Below, piece by piece: positions 1 through 6,347 of a DNA stretch of 8,365 nt. Under the pieces are notes generated by a model. That model saw nothing but the letters and a program-made list of their open reading frames with translations. It did no database searches and was not told where the DNA came from. The position numbers and the translations under genes are program-made. The first letter of the stretch is position 1; every line of letters begins with the position of its first letter. Source of the stretch: an uncultured Collinsella sp. (lineage in GTDB: Bacteria > Actinomycetota > Coriobacteriia > Coriobacteriales > Coriobacteriaceae). The stretch lies in assembly GCA_900541035.1 (NCBI GenBank), contig UQIN01000038.1:1-8365 (forward strand), read 5' to 3'.

Positions 1-6
1 ACGAGC

Positions 7-31
7 CGGAGAGCACTTAATGTGCTCTCCG
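7..31. other. Stem-loop downstream of pcrA, possible terminator
   Basis: Bases 7-16 pair perfectly with 22-31 (10 bp, mostly GC) around the 5-base loop ttaat. The element lies about 60 bases past the pcrA stop codon on the minus strand. Neither flank has a run of T, so it is not a textbook intrinsic terminator. It could still stop or stabilise the pcrA transcript, or belong to a gene left of the window. Just to its right an 8-base direct repeat, cgagcagg, occurs at 34-41 and 48-55, flanking the small palindrome ggactgtcc (40-48). I recognise no RNA family in bases 1-92. Confidence 0.45.
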
Positions 32-92
32 TGCGAGCAGGACTGTCCGAGCAGGCGACCAAAGCCCTCGGCGCGCCCGGTCAACCTCGCAG

Positions 93-2996
93 TTAGGAAC
101 TCAGCTTAACGATCGGCGCAAAGCCCTTCATGAGCTTTTTGGTCTGGCCGGTCTTCTCGAACTGGACCTCGATCATGTCTCCAGCGACCGAGATCACGGT
201 ACCCGTGCCAAAGGTCTTGTGGCTCACGGTATCGCCCGCGGCAAAGTCCTGCGATGCGCTGGCGCGATCGACCTTGCGCTCCACCGTCGGGGACACCTTG
301 GACGAGGGCTTTTTGGCTCGCGGCGCGCCCGAGCCAAAGGTCGAGGCAACACGGCCGGCATCGGGCGAAACCCCACGATGGCGCTCGGTCCCGTAGCTGC
401 TGCCGCCAAAGAAATCGTCAAAGCTCGATCCGCCGCGCGAACCGGAACCGCCGGTCGAGCGCGTATGCGAGCCAAACACCTTGCCGCCATACATGTCCGA
501 GCCCATGCCCGAGCCAAAGGTGCCGTGACGGTCGCCGCGCTTCTCCCAGCCCGTGCCCTCAAAACCGGCAGAGCCGATACCGCTAAACTCGATATCCTCA
601 AACGGAATCTCGTTGAGGAAGCGCGAGCGCGGGTTGGCAGAGGTCGAACCGTAGGTGCGACGTGTGGCCGCATAGGTCAAGAACAGTCGCTTACGGGCAC
701 GCGTGATGGCAACGTAGGCCAGGCGACGCTCCTCCTCGAGCTTGCCCGGGTCATCGCTGCCGCCAAAGTCGTGCACGTGCGGGAAGATGCCCTCCTCCAT
801 GCCGGCCACGAACACCGCGGGGAACTCCAGGCCCTTGGCGGAGTGGATGGTCATCATGGTGATGGCATGCGTCTCGCCGGCCAGGGAATCCAAGTCGGAG
901 CGCAGGGCCAGCCACTCCATGAGTGCCGGCAGCGCCTTGCAGGTGAGCGGACCGTAGGTGCGCTCGATCTCGTCGGCATGCACGGCGCCCGCCGGCAACT
1001 CCGTCGGCGCGGCATACGCGTTGCCCGCGATGGCGGCGGCCAGGGCATCCTGCGGAGAAAGCGCCGGGGCCGCCAGGCTATCGAGCGGATTGGAACCCGC
1101 GGCATCACGCGCGCCAACGAGCGCCTCAAACGAGGATGCCGGGGCAGACGGCCCCGGTTCAGGCGCAGGCGCGCTCACCACGACGGGCTCGGACTCGGCG
1201 CCGGCCGGTACATCGGCAACGCCAGCCGCGCGCAGCTCTTCCAAGCTCTCGAGCGTACCCTCGATATCCTCGTGCGTCTCTTCAAATTCGGCAGCAACGC
1301 CCAAGAATTCCTGAATGTTCTCGGCGCGGCTCTCGGACTCCATGGTGCCCTCGGCGCGGAAGGCCTGCAGAAGGCCCGTCTTGTCGACGATCATCTCGAC
1401 AACGTCCTTGAGCTCGCCGTCCATGCGGCGACCTTCGCGCACCAGCGACACAAAGCCCGACAGGCCATTGCGGACCTTGGCGCTAAACATGCCGGTCTCG
1501 GCGCACGCGATCTCACAGGCCTGGAAGAACGAGCAACGGTTGTCGCGCGCCAGCTGCTCAATCTTTTGGATCGAGGTGGAGCCGATACCGCGGCGCGGCG
1601 TATTGATGACGCGCTTGACGCTCATCTCGTCGGCCGGGTTCACGATCATCTTGAGATATGCCATAACGTCGCGGATCTCGGCACGGTCGAAGAATCGCGT
1701 GCCGCCCACGATCTTGTAGGGCACGCCCGCGCGCAGGAACATATCTTCGAGAATACGCGACTGGGCGTTGGTGCGGTAGAACACGGCGATGTCGTCGTAG
1801 CTTGTGCCCTTGGAGTGCAGCTTTTCGATCTCGCCGGCAATCCAGCGGCCCTCATCGCGCTCATCGCTCGCCTGGAAGGCCTGGATCTTCTCGCCGTCGC
1901 CCTCTGCCGTGAACAGGCGCTTGTCCTTGCGCTGCGAGTTGTGGCGCACCACGGCGTTGGCGGCGCTCAGGATGTGACCCGTGGAGCGGTAGTTCTGCTC
2001 CAACTTGACGGTCTTGCAGTTTTTAAAGTCCTTCTCGAAGTCCAGGATGTTGGTGATATCGGCGCCGCGCCAGCTGTAAATGGACTGGTCGTCGTCACCC
2101 ACGACCATGAGGTTTTGGTACTTGGCGGCCAGCAGGTTGGCGATCTCGTACTGGACGTGGTTGGTGTCCTGATACTCGTCGACGCTAATGTAGCGGAAGC
2201 GCTCCTGATACTTGTCGAGCACCTCGGGGCGGGTGCGCAGTAGCTCGAGCGTGCGCACGAGTAGGTCGTCGAAGTCCATGGCGTTGGCAGCGCGCAGGCG
2301 GCGCTCCAGCTCCATATAGACCTGCGCGGCCTTTTTGTCATTGGGGCTGTCGGCGGATTTGAGCATGTCCTCGGGCCCGATCATGGCGTTTTTGGCCGAG
2401 CTGATTTTGCTACGGATCATGTTGATGGGGAACTGCTTTTGCTCGATGCCGAGCGCCTGCATAATGTCGCGCACCATGCGCTTGGAATCATCGTCATCGT
2501 AGATGGTGAACTGGCCGGTGTAGCCCAGCAGGTCGGCGTCCTCGCGCAGCATGCGCACGCACATAGCGTGGAAGGTGCACACCCACATGCCGCGGGTACC
2601 GCTGGGAATGAGCGCCGCCAGACGCTCGCGCATCTCGGCCGCGGCCTTGTTGGTAAACGTGATGGCCAGGACCTGCCATGGCTTAACGCCCAAGTCACCA
2701 AGCATGTGCGCGATGCGGAAGGTCAGGACGCGGGTCTTGCCCGAGCCGGCGCCGGCAAGCACCAGCAGCGGGCCCTCGGTAGTGAGGACCGCCTCGCGCT
2801 GGGCGGGATTGAGGCTATCGATATCGACGAGCGGCTTGGCGGGCTTGGGCGCCGGGGCCGGGGCGTCGTAGATGTCGAGCGGGACGAGCTCGGGTTCCGG
2901 CGCGGCGGGGGCGGCGTACGCATCGAGCGGCACGGGCTCCGGTGCGGGCGGCACGGGTACCGCAGTGTTCTTTTCCCAGGGCAACGGCTGGGTCAT
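93..2996 (-). CDS. pcrA: ATP-dependent DNA helicase PcrA/UvrD (superfamily 1A)
   Basis: A 967-residue helicase that, by family knowledge, unwinds duplex DNA 3' to 5' in nucleotide-excision and mismatch repair, displaces recombinase filaments and acts on stalled RNA polymerase. All superfamily 1A motifs are visible in order: Q motif LNPAQ (62-66), Walker A AGAGSGKT (81-88), motif Ia ITFTNKAA (112-119), motif II DEYQDT (273-278), motif III GDDDQSIYSWRG (300-311), motif IV QNYRST (334-339), motif V TIHSAKGLEF (716-725) and motif VI AYVAITRARKR (760-770). A C-terminal Tudor-like module (about 920-965, GDTVSHKTFGTGTV) matches the PcrA RNA-polymerase-binding tail. Oddities are an Ala/Pro-rich N-terminal extension of about 57 residues, an Ala/Pro/Glu-rich insertion of about 90 residues (about 590-680) and a Gly/Ser-rich linker (about 805-900). 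I chose the ATG at 2996 because GAGGAG sits 6 bases upstream; an upstream GTG at 3080 has no such support. Very sure of family; the pcrA/uvrD name choice is conventional. Confidence 0.97.
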   Translation of the reverse strand: MTQPLPWEKNTAVPVPPAPEPVPLDAYAAPAAPEPELVPLDIYDAPAPAPKPAKPLVDIDSLNPAQREAVLTTEGPLLVLAGAGSGKTRVLTFRIAHMLGDLGVKPWQVLAITFTNKAAAEMRERLAALIPSGTRGMWVCTFHAMCVRMLREDADLLGYTGQFTIYDDDDSKRMVRDIMQALGIEQKQFPINMIRSKISSAKNAMIGPEDMLKSADSPNDKKAAQVYMELERRLRAANAMDFDDLLVRTLELLRTRPEVLDKYQERFRYISVDEYQDTNHVQYEIANLLAAKYQNLMVVGDDDQSIYSWRGADITNILDFEKDFKNCKTVKLEQNYRSTGHILSAANAVVRHNSQRKDKRLFTAEGDGEKIQAFQASDERDEGRWIAGEIEKLHSKGTSYDDIAVFYRTNAQSRILEDMFLRAGVPYKIVGGTRFFDRAEIRDVMAYLKMIVNPADEMSVKRVINTPRRGIGSTSIQKIEQLARDNRCSFFQACEIACAETGMFSAKVRNGLSGFVSLVREGRRMDGELKDVVEMIVDKTGLLQAFRAEGTMESESRAENIQEFLGVAAEFEETHEDIEGTLESLEELRAAGVADVPAGAESEPVVVSAPAPEPGPSAPASSFEALVGARDAAGSNPLDSLAAPALSPQDALAAAIAGNAYAAPTELPAGAVHADEIERTYGPLTCKALPALMEWLALRSDLDSLAGETHAITMMTIHSAKGLEFPAVFVAGMEEGIFPHVHDFGGSDDPGKLEEERRLAYVAITRARKRLFLTYAATRRTYGSTSANPRSRFLNEIPFEDIEFSGIGSAGFEGTGWEKRGDRHGTFGSGMGSDMYGGKVFGSHTRSTGGSGSRGGSSFDDFFGGSSYGTERHRGVSPDAGRVASTFGSGAPRAKKPSSKVSPTVERKVDRASASQDFAAGDTVSHKTFGTGTVISVAGDMIEVQFEKTGQTKKLMKGFAPIVKLSS

Positions 2997-3002
2997 GGGC
3001 GA

Positions 3003-3008
3003 CTCCTC
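3003..3008 (-). promoter_or_regulatory. Ribosome binding site of pcrA
   Basis: On the minus strand GAGGAG lies 6 bases before the ATG at 2996. It decides the start: the reading frame stays open to a GTG at 3080, but the promoter candidate at 3058-3088 would then lie inside the coding region. Confidence 0.8.
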
Positions 3009-3057
3009 ATCTGACGGACGGCGCGCCTGCGGGCGGCGCCATAGTTTGAGCCGTACC

Positions 3058-3088
3058 AGTATACCGAGCCGCCCGGACACCGACGCAA
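3058..3088 (-). promoter_or_regulatory. Candidate sigma-70-type promoter for pcrA
   Basis: On the minus strand the -10 candidate TATACT (3063-3058) matches the consensus at 5 of 6 positions. A weak -35 candidate, TTGCGT (3088-3083), lies 19 bases upstream, longer than the ideal 17. A start near 3050 would leave a leader of about 50 bases before the pcrA ATG. The -10 match is decent but the -35 is poor. Confidence 0.4.
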
Positions 3089-3135
3089 ATCACACCACGA
3101 CTCCGCGCACCGCCACCACCCAAGCTCCCCCAAAT

Positions 3136-3204
3136 AAGTTGCGGTGAAATAGTTCCTGAAACCAGCCTTCTGGCCCTCAAACAGGAACTATTCCACCGCA
3201 ACTT
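3136..3204. repeat. Long intergenic inverted repeat (23-bp arms)
   Basis: Bases 3136-3158 are the reverse complement of 3182-3204 with a single mismatch (an A facing a C, left base 3147). The arms are 23 bases and the loop (3159-3181) is also 23. Inside the loop a second small hairpin is possible: ccag (3162-3165) pairs with ctgg (3170-3173). It lies between divergently transcribed pcrA and the dehydrogenase gene, where a terminator would not be expected, and there is no T tract. It could be a dispersed palindromic or MITE-like element, or an operator. The inverted repeat is certain; its role is unknown. Confidence 0.9.
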
Positions 3205-3258
3205 CGATTGGCTTGGAGGGATAGAATATCTACCATTTCTACCCCGTCCCTACATGGC

Positions 3259-3265
3259 AGGAGGG
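3259..3265 (+). promoter_or_regulatory. Ribosome binding site deciding a GTG start
   Basis: AGGAGGG lies 5 bases before the GTG at 3271. It makes this the start of the dehydrogenase rather than the in-frame TTG at 3208, which has no such site and sits close to the inverted repeat. Confidence 0.85.
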
Positions 3266-3270
3266 CTGTT

Positions 3271-4269
3271 GTGAAGCATAAGGTGCTCTATTACATGGTC
3301 GACGGTTCGACCGAGGCGGGTCAGGCGGCGCTCGACGCAATCGAAGGCGGCGACCAGATTGAGTTGGTTGGCTGCGCGCACGAGCCCAATGTCTGCCCCA
3401 CTGCCGAGCAGCTGGCAGGCTGCGAGGGCTTTGTCGGCGAGTTCGGTCCCGTTGACGATGCATGTGCCGACGCTATAGCAGCCGCGGGAATGCGCATTGT
3501 CTCGAACATGTCTATCGGCCTGAACCACGTTGCCGTCGACCGGCTGGCCTCACATGGCATCACCGTCACCAACTGCCCCGGATACTGCTCGGACGATGTC
3601 GCCCAGCACACCGTTGCCCTGATGCTCGACCTGATGCGACAGGTCACGTTGCTCAACCGCGACGTGCGCGACGGCGCCTGGAATCCACTTGCCGGCTACA
3701 CCATGCATCGCACGCAGGGCCGCACGTTGGGATTGGTCTTTTTTGGCAGCATCGCGCGTGCTGTTGTGCCCATCGCGCAAGCGCTCGGCATGAAGGTACT
3801 GGTGTGGGCGCCGACCAAGACGGCAGAAGAGCTTGCCGCCGCCGGTTGCGCCAAGGCTCAAACGCTCGATGAACTGCTCGGCGCATCGGATATCGTCAGC
3901 CTGCATTGTCCGCTGATTCCCGAGACCGAGAAGCTGATTGGCAAGCGCGAACTTGCGCTTATGAAACCCACGGCATTTTTGATTAACACGGCCCGCGGGC
4001 CCATCGTGGATGAGGATGCCTTGGTCGTCGCACTGGACGAGGGCATTGCCAGCGACGGTGCACGCGGCATCTGCGGCGCCGCGCTCGACGTGCTCGCCGA
4101 TGAGACCGCGCCCAACCAGGCTCTGATCTCACACCCGCGCTGCATTGTCACGCCCCATTGTGCGTACAGCACGCAGGAAGCCTACGACACCGTCCGTCGC
4201 ATGTCGCTGCAGGCCGTAGTAGACAAGCTCGTCTTTAACCGCAAGCCCGAACACACCGTGACCGAATAA
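3271..4269 (+). CDS. D-isomer-specific 2-hydroxyacid dehydrogenase family protein
   Basis: A 332-residue protein of the NAD-dependent D-2-hydroxyacid dehydrogenase family, which interconverts 2-keto acids and D-2-hydroxy acids (phosphoglycerate, glycerate or hydroxypyruvate, D-lactate). The substrate cannot be told from sequence. The family's split N/C catalytic domain surrounds a nucleotide-binding domain of about 100-300. The catalytic triad is present: Arg242 (INTARG), Glu278 (ALDVLADE) and His296 (TPHCAYS). The nucleotide-binding glycine loop is degenerate: where the family has GxGxxG, residues 157-162 read FFGSIA, so only the middle glycine remains. A stretch of about six extra residues (around 261-266, SDGARG) lengthens the segment before ALDV. 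The GTG start has a strong Shine-Dalgarno site. The gene appears to stand alone, divergent from pcrA and convergent with uppP, and is followed by a strong terminator. Altered cofactor handling is possible but is inference. Confidence 0.9.
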   Translation: MKHKVLYYMVDGSTEAGQAALDAIEGGDQIELVGCAHEPNVCPTAEQLAGCEGFVGEFGPVDDACADAIAAAGMRIVSNMSIGLNHVAVDRLASHGITVTNCPGYCSDDVAQHTVALMLDLMRQVTLLNRDVRDGAWNPLAGYTMHRTQGRTLGLVFFGSIARAVVPIAQALGMKVLVWAPTKTAEELAAAGCAKAQTLDELLGASDIVSLHCPLIPETEKLIGKRELALMKPTAFLINTARGPIVDEDALVVALDEGIASDGARGICGAALDVLADETAPNQALISHPRCIVTPHCAYSTQEAYDTVRRMSLQAVVDKLVFNRKPEHTVTE

Positions 4270-4303
4270 TTGGTGCAAAGTAACCTGACCCCAATGCACC
4301 AAT
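4269..4303. repeat. REP-like inverted repeat overlapping the dehydrogenase stop
   Basis: Bases 4269-4277 (attggtgca) are the exact reverse complement of 4295-4303, with a 17-base spacer. The left arm starts on the last base of the dehydrogenase stop codon. Read on the minus strand the spacer gives GGGGTCAGGTTACTTT, reminiscent of REP sequences linked to IS200-like (RAYT) transposases, which start with a short G-rich tag next to a hairpin. The repeat itself is seen; the REP link is inference. Confidence 0.7.
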
Positions 4304-4367
4304 CACGGAACCGCCGATGCCATGGCAACGGCAGCGAGCGGCGGCCAGAGCGAACAAATTGGCATGA

Positions 4368-4408
4368 AAAGAGGGCGGCATAGACCTTTTGGTCATGCCG
4401 CCCTCTTT
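4368..4408. terminator. Strong bidirectional intrinsic terminator
   Basis: Bases 4368-4381 pair perfectly with 4395-4408 (14 bp), then after a bulged A (4382) four more pairs (4383-4386 with 4391-4394) close the loop tttt. The arms begin with AAA and end with TTT, and a further A precedes the left arm, giving short U tracts in both directions. It sits between the convergent dehydrogenase (+) and uppP (-) genes, about 100 and 45 bases from their stops, and probably ends both. The stretch 4304-4366 holds an imperfect palindrome centred on tgccatggca (4318-4327) and no gene. Confidence 0.88.
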
Positions 4409-4452
4409 GAATGACAAGTTGTCGCTCTGGACGCCGCGCAGCGTCAACCAAG

Positions 4453-5433
4453 TTACAGGCCGAGCATAGGCTCCAGGACGAAGAAGTATGCGAGCACCAC
4501 GATGCCCAGGACGATGCGGTAGACGCCGAAGCACTTAAAGTCGTGACGACGGACAAAGCCCATGAGCCACTTGATGGCGATGAGCGAAACCACAAAGGCC
4601 ACGACGCAGCCCACGCCCAAGATGGCGACCTCGTTGGCGCCAAACGTGCCGCCCTTAATGAAGTACTTGACCAGCTTGAGCGCGCTCGCACCGAACATAA
4701 CGGGGATGGCCAGGAAGAACGTGAACTTGGATGCCACCGAGCGCGTGCAGCCCAAAAGCAGGCCACCGATGATGGTGGAGCCAGAGCGCGACGTACCCGG
4801 CACCAGCGAAAGTACCTGGAAGCAACCGATGCCCAGCGCCGTCTTCCAGCTCAGGTCCTCGAGCGTAGTGATGGAGCCAAAGTCCAGGTCCTCGTCATCG
4901 TCCTCATCCTCGGCAACAGCCGCCGCGGGCGCCGCAAAGTGCGCACCGGCGGGACGTCCGCCCGCCACCACGGCGCGCGAGCCAAACGAACCCGCAACGG
5001 CCATTTCCTCGCGCTTGCTGGCACGCCAGTTCTCGATCACGATAAACAGCACGCCGTACACGATGAGCGCCAGCGCCACGACGGGAGCGTTATAGAAATG
5101 CTCCTCCATCCAGTCGTTGAGCGGCAGGCCAATCGCCGCGGCGGGAATACAGCCGAGCACGATCTTGCCCCACAGCACCCAGGTGTCGCGACGGCCCTCC
5201 TTGCCCTTGCTAGGCGAGAACGGGTTGAGCTCGTGGAAGAACAGCACACAGACGGCCAGAATGGCGCCAAGCTGAATCACGACCAGGAACATATTCCAGA
5301 ACGTCTCGCTCACGTTCATCTTGACGAACTCGTCCACCAAGATCATGTGGCCCGTCGACGAAACCGGCAACCATTCGGTGATGCCCTCGACCAGGCCCAT
5401 GAAGGCAGATTTTAGAAGCTCGATAATATCCAA
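4453..5433 (-). CDS. uppP: Undecaprenyl-diphosphatase UppP (BacA)
   Basis: A 326-residue integral membrane phosphatase that converts undecaprenyl diphosphate to undecaprenyl phosphate, regenerating the lipid carrier for peptidoglycan and other wall polymers; the family confers bacitracin resistance. Both signature motifs are intact: EGITEWLPVSSTGH (16-29, with the conserved glutamates and the catalytic histidine at 29) and PGTSRSGST (212-220, with the conserved arginine at 216). Hydrophobic segments occur around 43-66, 89-104, 116-133, 199-210, 233-255, 268-290 and 302-320. It is about 50 residues longer than typical family members (about 270) because of an insertion around 138-190 that includes the acidic run EDEDDDEDLD (175-184). 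The TTG start at 5433 gives the typical family N-terminus, DIIELLK, and has GAGGGGG 5 bases upstream. An in-frame GTG at 5454 would add seven residues. Divergent from the universal stress gene. Confidence 0.96.
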   Translation of the reverse strand: MDIIELLKSAFMGLVEGITEWLPVSSTGHMILVDEFVKMNVSETFWNMFLVVIQLGAILAVCVLFFHELNPFSPSKGKEGRRDTWVLWGKIVLGCIPAAAIGLPLNDWMEEHFYNAPVVALALIVYGVLFIVIENWRASKREEMAVAGSFGSRAVVAGGRPAGAHFAAPAAAVAEDEDDDEDLDFGSITTLEDLSWKTALGIGCFQVLSLVPGTSRSGSTIIGGLLLGCTRSVASKFTFFLAIPVMFGASALKLVKYFIKGGTFGANEVAILGVGCVVAFVVSLIAIKWLMGFVRRHDFKCFGVYRIVLGIVVLAYFFVLEPMLGL

Positions 5434-5438
5434 AGGGA

Positions 5439-5445
5439 CCCCCTC
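5439..5445 (-). promoter_or_regulatory. Ribosome binding site supporting the TTG start of uppP
   Basis: On the minus strand GAGGGGG lies 5 bases before TTG (5433-5431). The frame stays open well upstream, so this site and the conserved protein start decide the call. The GTG at 5454 would place the site inside the coding region. Confidence 0.7.
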
Positions 5446-5494
5446 GTTTGACACCCGCCGGTAGATGTTCTGCGGACGATGCGGGCGATGTCCC

Positions 5495-5500
5495 ATTATC
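5495..5500 (-). promoter_or_regulatory. Weak -10 candidate for uppP
   Basis: On the minus strand GATAAT (5500-5495) matches the -10 consensus at 5 of 6 positions and lies about 60 bases before the uppP start. No good -35 hexamer is found at 16-18 bases upstream. Offered only because it is the best match in this divergent region. Confidence 0.25.
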
Positions 5501-5585
5501 AACCGTAACGGCGTGCCCAAACCGACCCTTACCAAAAAACTCGCCCGTTCACAGAATTGCGAGCGGTCAAACTGGAATCCTTGGG

Positions 5586-5591
5586 TATAAC
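5586..5591 (+). promoter_or_regulatory. -10 candidate for the universal stress gene
   Basis: TATAAC (5586-5591) matches the -10 consensus at 5 of 6 positions and would give a leader of about 85 bases. The only TTG-type -35 (TTGCGA, 5557-5562) is 23 bases away, too far for a standard sigma-70 promoter. Either the -35 contact is weak or an activator is used. The rest of 5434-5681 shows no gene. Confidence 0.35.
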
Positions 5592-5669
5592 TGCAACAAG
5601 GTAAAGTGTCCGGCGGCCAACGCACCCGCGTCCGCCCGACGCACGAGCCCCGCGCCCGTGCGATAGACC

Positions 5670-5676
5670 AAGGAGG
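5670..5676 (+). promoter_or_regulatory. Ribosome binding site of the universal stress gene
   Basis: AAGGAGG, a full anti-16S match, lies 5 bases before the ATG at 5682 and suggests efficient translation. Confidence 0.85.
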
Positions 5677-5681
5677 AAACC

Positions 5682-6119
5682 ATGAACGAGGGCTACACCA
5701 AGGTATTTGTTTCACTCGACGGTACTGAGCAGCAGGATTTTGTGCTCGCGCGCGCCATCAAGGTCGCCGCGAACAACGGCGCCAAGCTGATTATCGGGCA
5801 CGTGATTGATTCGACGGCGCTCGAGAGTGCCGGAGCCTACCCGGTCGACCTAGTTAATGGCTTGGAGGAGGCCTTTAACAACTCGATCGCCAAGCAGCTC
5901 GAGGAAGCCAAGGCCAATCCCGACATTCCCGAGGTCGAAGTTATGATTCGCGCCGGCCGCATTCGCGAAACCCTCAAGGACGAGATGCTCGACGTGGTCA
6001 AGCCCGACCTGGTGCTCTGCGGTGCCCGCGGCCTATCCTCGATTAAGTATGCGCTGCTGGGCTCGATTTCGACGTTCCTGCTGCGTAACACGGACTGCGA
6101 CATTTTGGTCGTGAAGTAG
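5682..6119 (+). CDS. Universal stress protein, ATP-binding UspA-type
   Basis: A 145-residue single-domain universal stress protein, presumably a cytoplasmic dimer. The family binds ATP or AMP and supports survival in starvation, redox or envelope stress; the precise role is usually unknown. The ATP-binding signature G-x2-G-x9-G-S is complete: Gly114, Gly117, Gly127 and Ser128. The N-terminal strand KVFVSLDG (7-14) carries the conserved aspartate at 13 that contacts adenine, and the protein ends with the typical last strand DILVVK (140-145). The length is normal for one domain. The ATG start has a near-ideal Shine-Dalgarno site. It is transcribed alone, divergent from uppP and convergent with the histidine kinase, and its stop is followed at once by strongly structured sequence (6133-6223) and a terminator. 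A link to the neighbouring envelope-stress genes is possible but unproven. Confidence 0.95.
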   Translation: MNEGYTKVFVSLDGTEQQDFVLARAIKVAANNGAKLIIGHVIDSTALESAGAYPVDLVNGLEEAFNNSIAKQLEEAKANPDIPEVEVMIRAGRIRETLKDEMLDVVKPDLVLCGARGLSSIKYALLGSISTFLLRNTDCDILVVK

Positions 6120-6132
6120 GTTCCTTCCCGTC

Positions 6133-6223
6133 GGCGCAAGGCCTGCGGGGTTATCACGCCGACGTCCTCGCCGCTTCGCGGCTGCGGGATGTCGGCTTAG
6201 ATAACCCCTCCCGGCCTTGCGCC
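6133..6223. repeat. 91-base nested inverted repeat after the universal stress gene
   Basis: Four stems nest in one element: 6133-6143 with 6213-6223 (11 bp), 6147-6155 with 6200-6208 (9 bp), 6158-6163 with 6191-6196 (6 bp) and a tip of gccgc (6170-6174) with gcggc (6178-6182) around ttc. Only short internal loops separate the stems. It begins 13 bases after the universal stress stop codon. As RNA from either strand it would fold into a long rod. There is no T tract, so it is not a plain intrinsic terminator. It may be a dispersed palindromic element, an mRNA 3'-end stabiliser or a small RNA. The first stretch of the 312-base gene-free region 6120-6431. Confidence 0.88.
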
Positions 6224-6264
6224 TTCGTCACCGTACTTCAACGAGTTGGCTGATAAAAAAATGG

Positions 6265-6314
6265 CGTGCCGCCCCGTTTGGGACGGCGCGTTTTGTTTGG
6301 GGCGGCACGTTTTT
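6265..6314. terminator. Bidirectional terminator with two competing right arms
   Basis: The left arm 6265-6275 can pair with either of two near-identical right arms: 6280-6290 (one mismatch, one G-T wobble, 4-base loop, followed by ttttgttt) or 6299-6309 (11 perfect pairs, 23-base loop, followed by gtttttgtttt). A run of seven A (6255-6261) precedes the left arm and would serve as the U tract on the minus strand. It lies between convergent genes and should end the universal stress transcript and possibly the histidine kinase transcript. Confidence 0.85.
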
Positions 6315-6347
6315 GTTTTGGGAGATCCATTTGAGCCTCATAGTTAT

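Noticed and set aside
219..2243. Long plus-strand open frame of 674 codons opposite pcrA
   Set aside because: It is antisense to a helicase with complete motifs, is rich in Ala, Arg, Gly and Leu as expected for a shadow of GC-rich coding DNA, and shows no domain pattern.
2997..3080. N-terminal extension of PcrA from GTG 3080
   Set aside because: The ATG at 2996 has a proper ribosome binding site, and a -10 promoter candidate lies inside the extension.
3199..3227. Promoter for the dehydrogenase with TAGAAT at 3222-3227
   Set aside because: The -10 is plausible, but the hexamer 17 bases upstream (caactt) does not match a -35, and the assignment would rest on one element only.
3208..3270. Extended dehydrogenase start at TTG 3208
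   Set aside because: No ribosome site, and the GTG at 3271 has AGGAGGG at ideal spacing and begins the family fold.
4411..5415. Plus-strand open frame of 334 codons opposite uppP
   Set aside because: Antisense to UppP with intact signature motifs; its composition (rich in Arg, Ala, His, Asp) is typical of a shadow frame.
5434..5715. Additional 94 residues at the UppP N-terminus
   Set aside because: The TTG at 5433 matches the conserved family start and has a ribosome site; the extension overlaps the start of the divergent universal stress gene.
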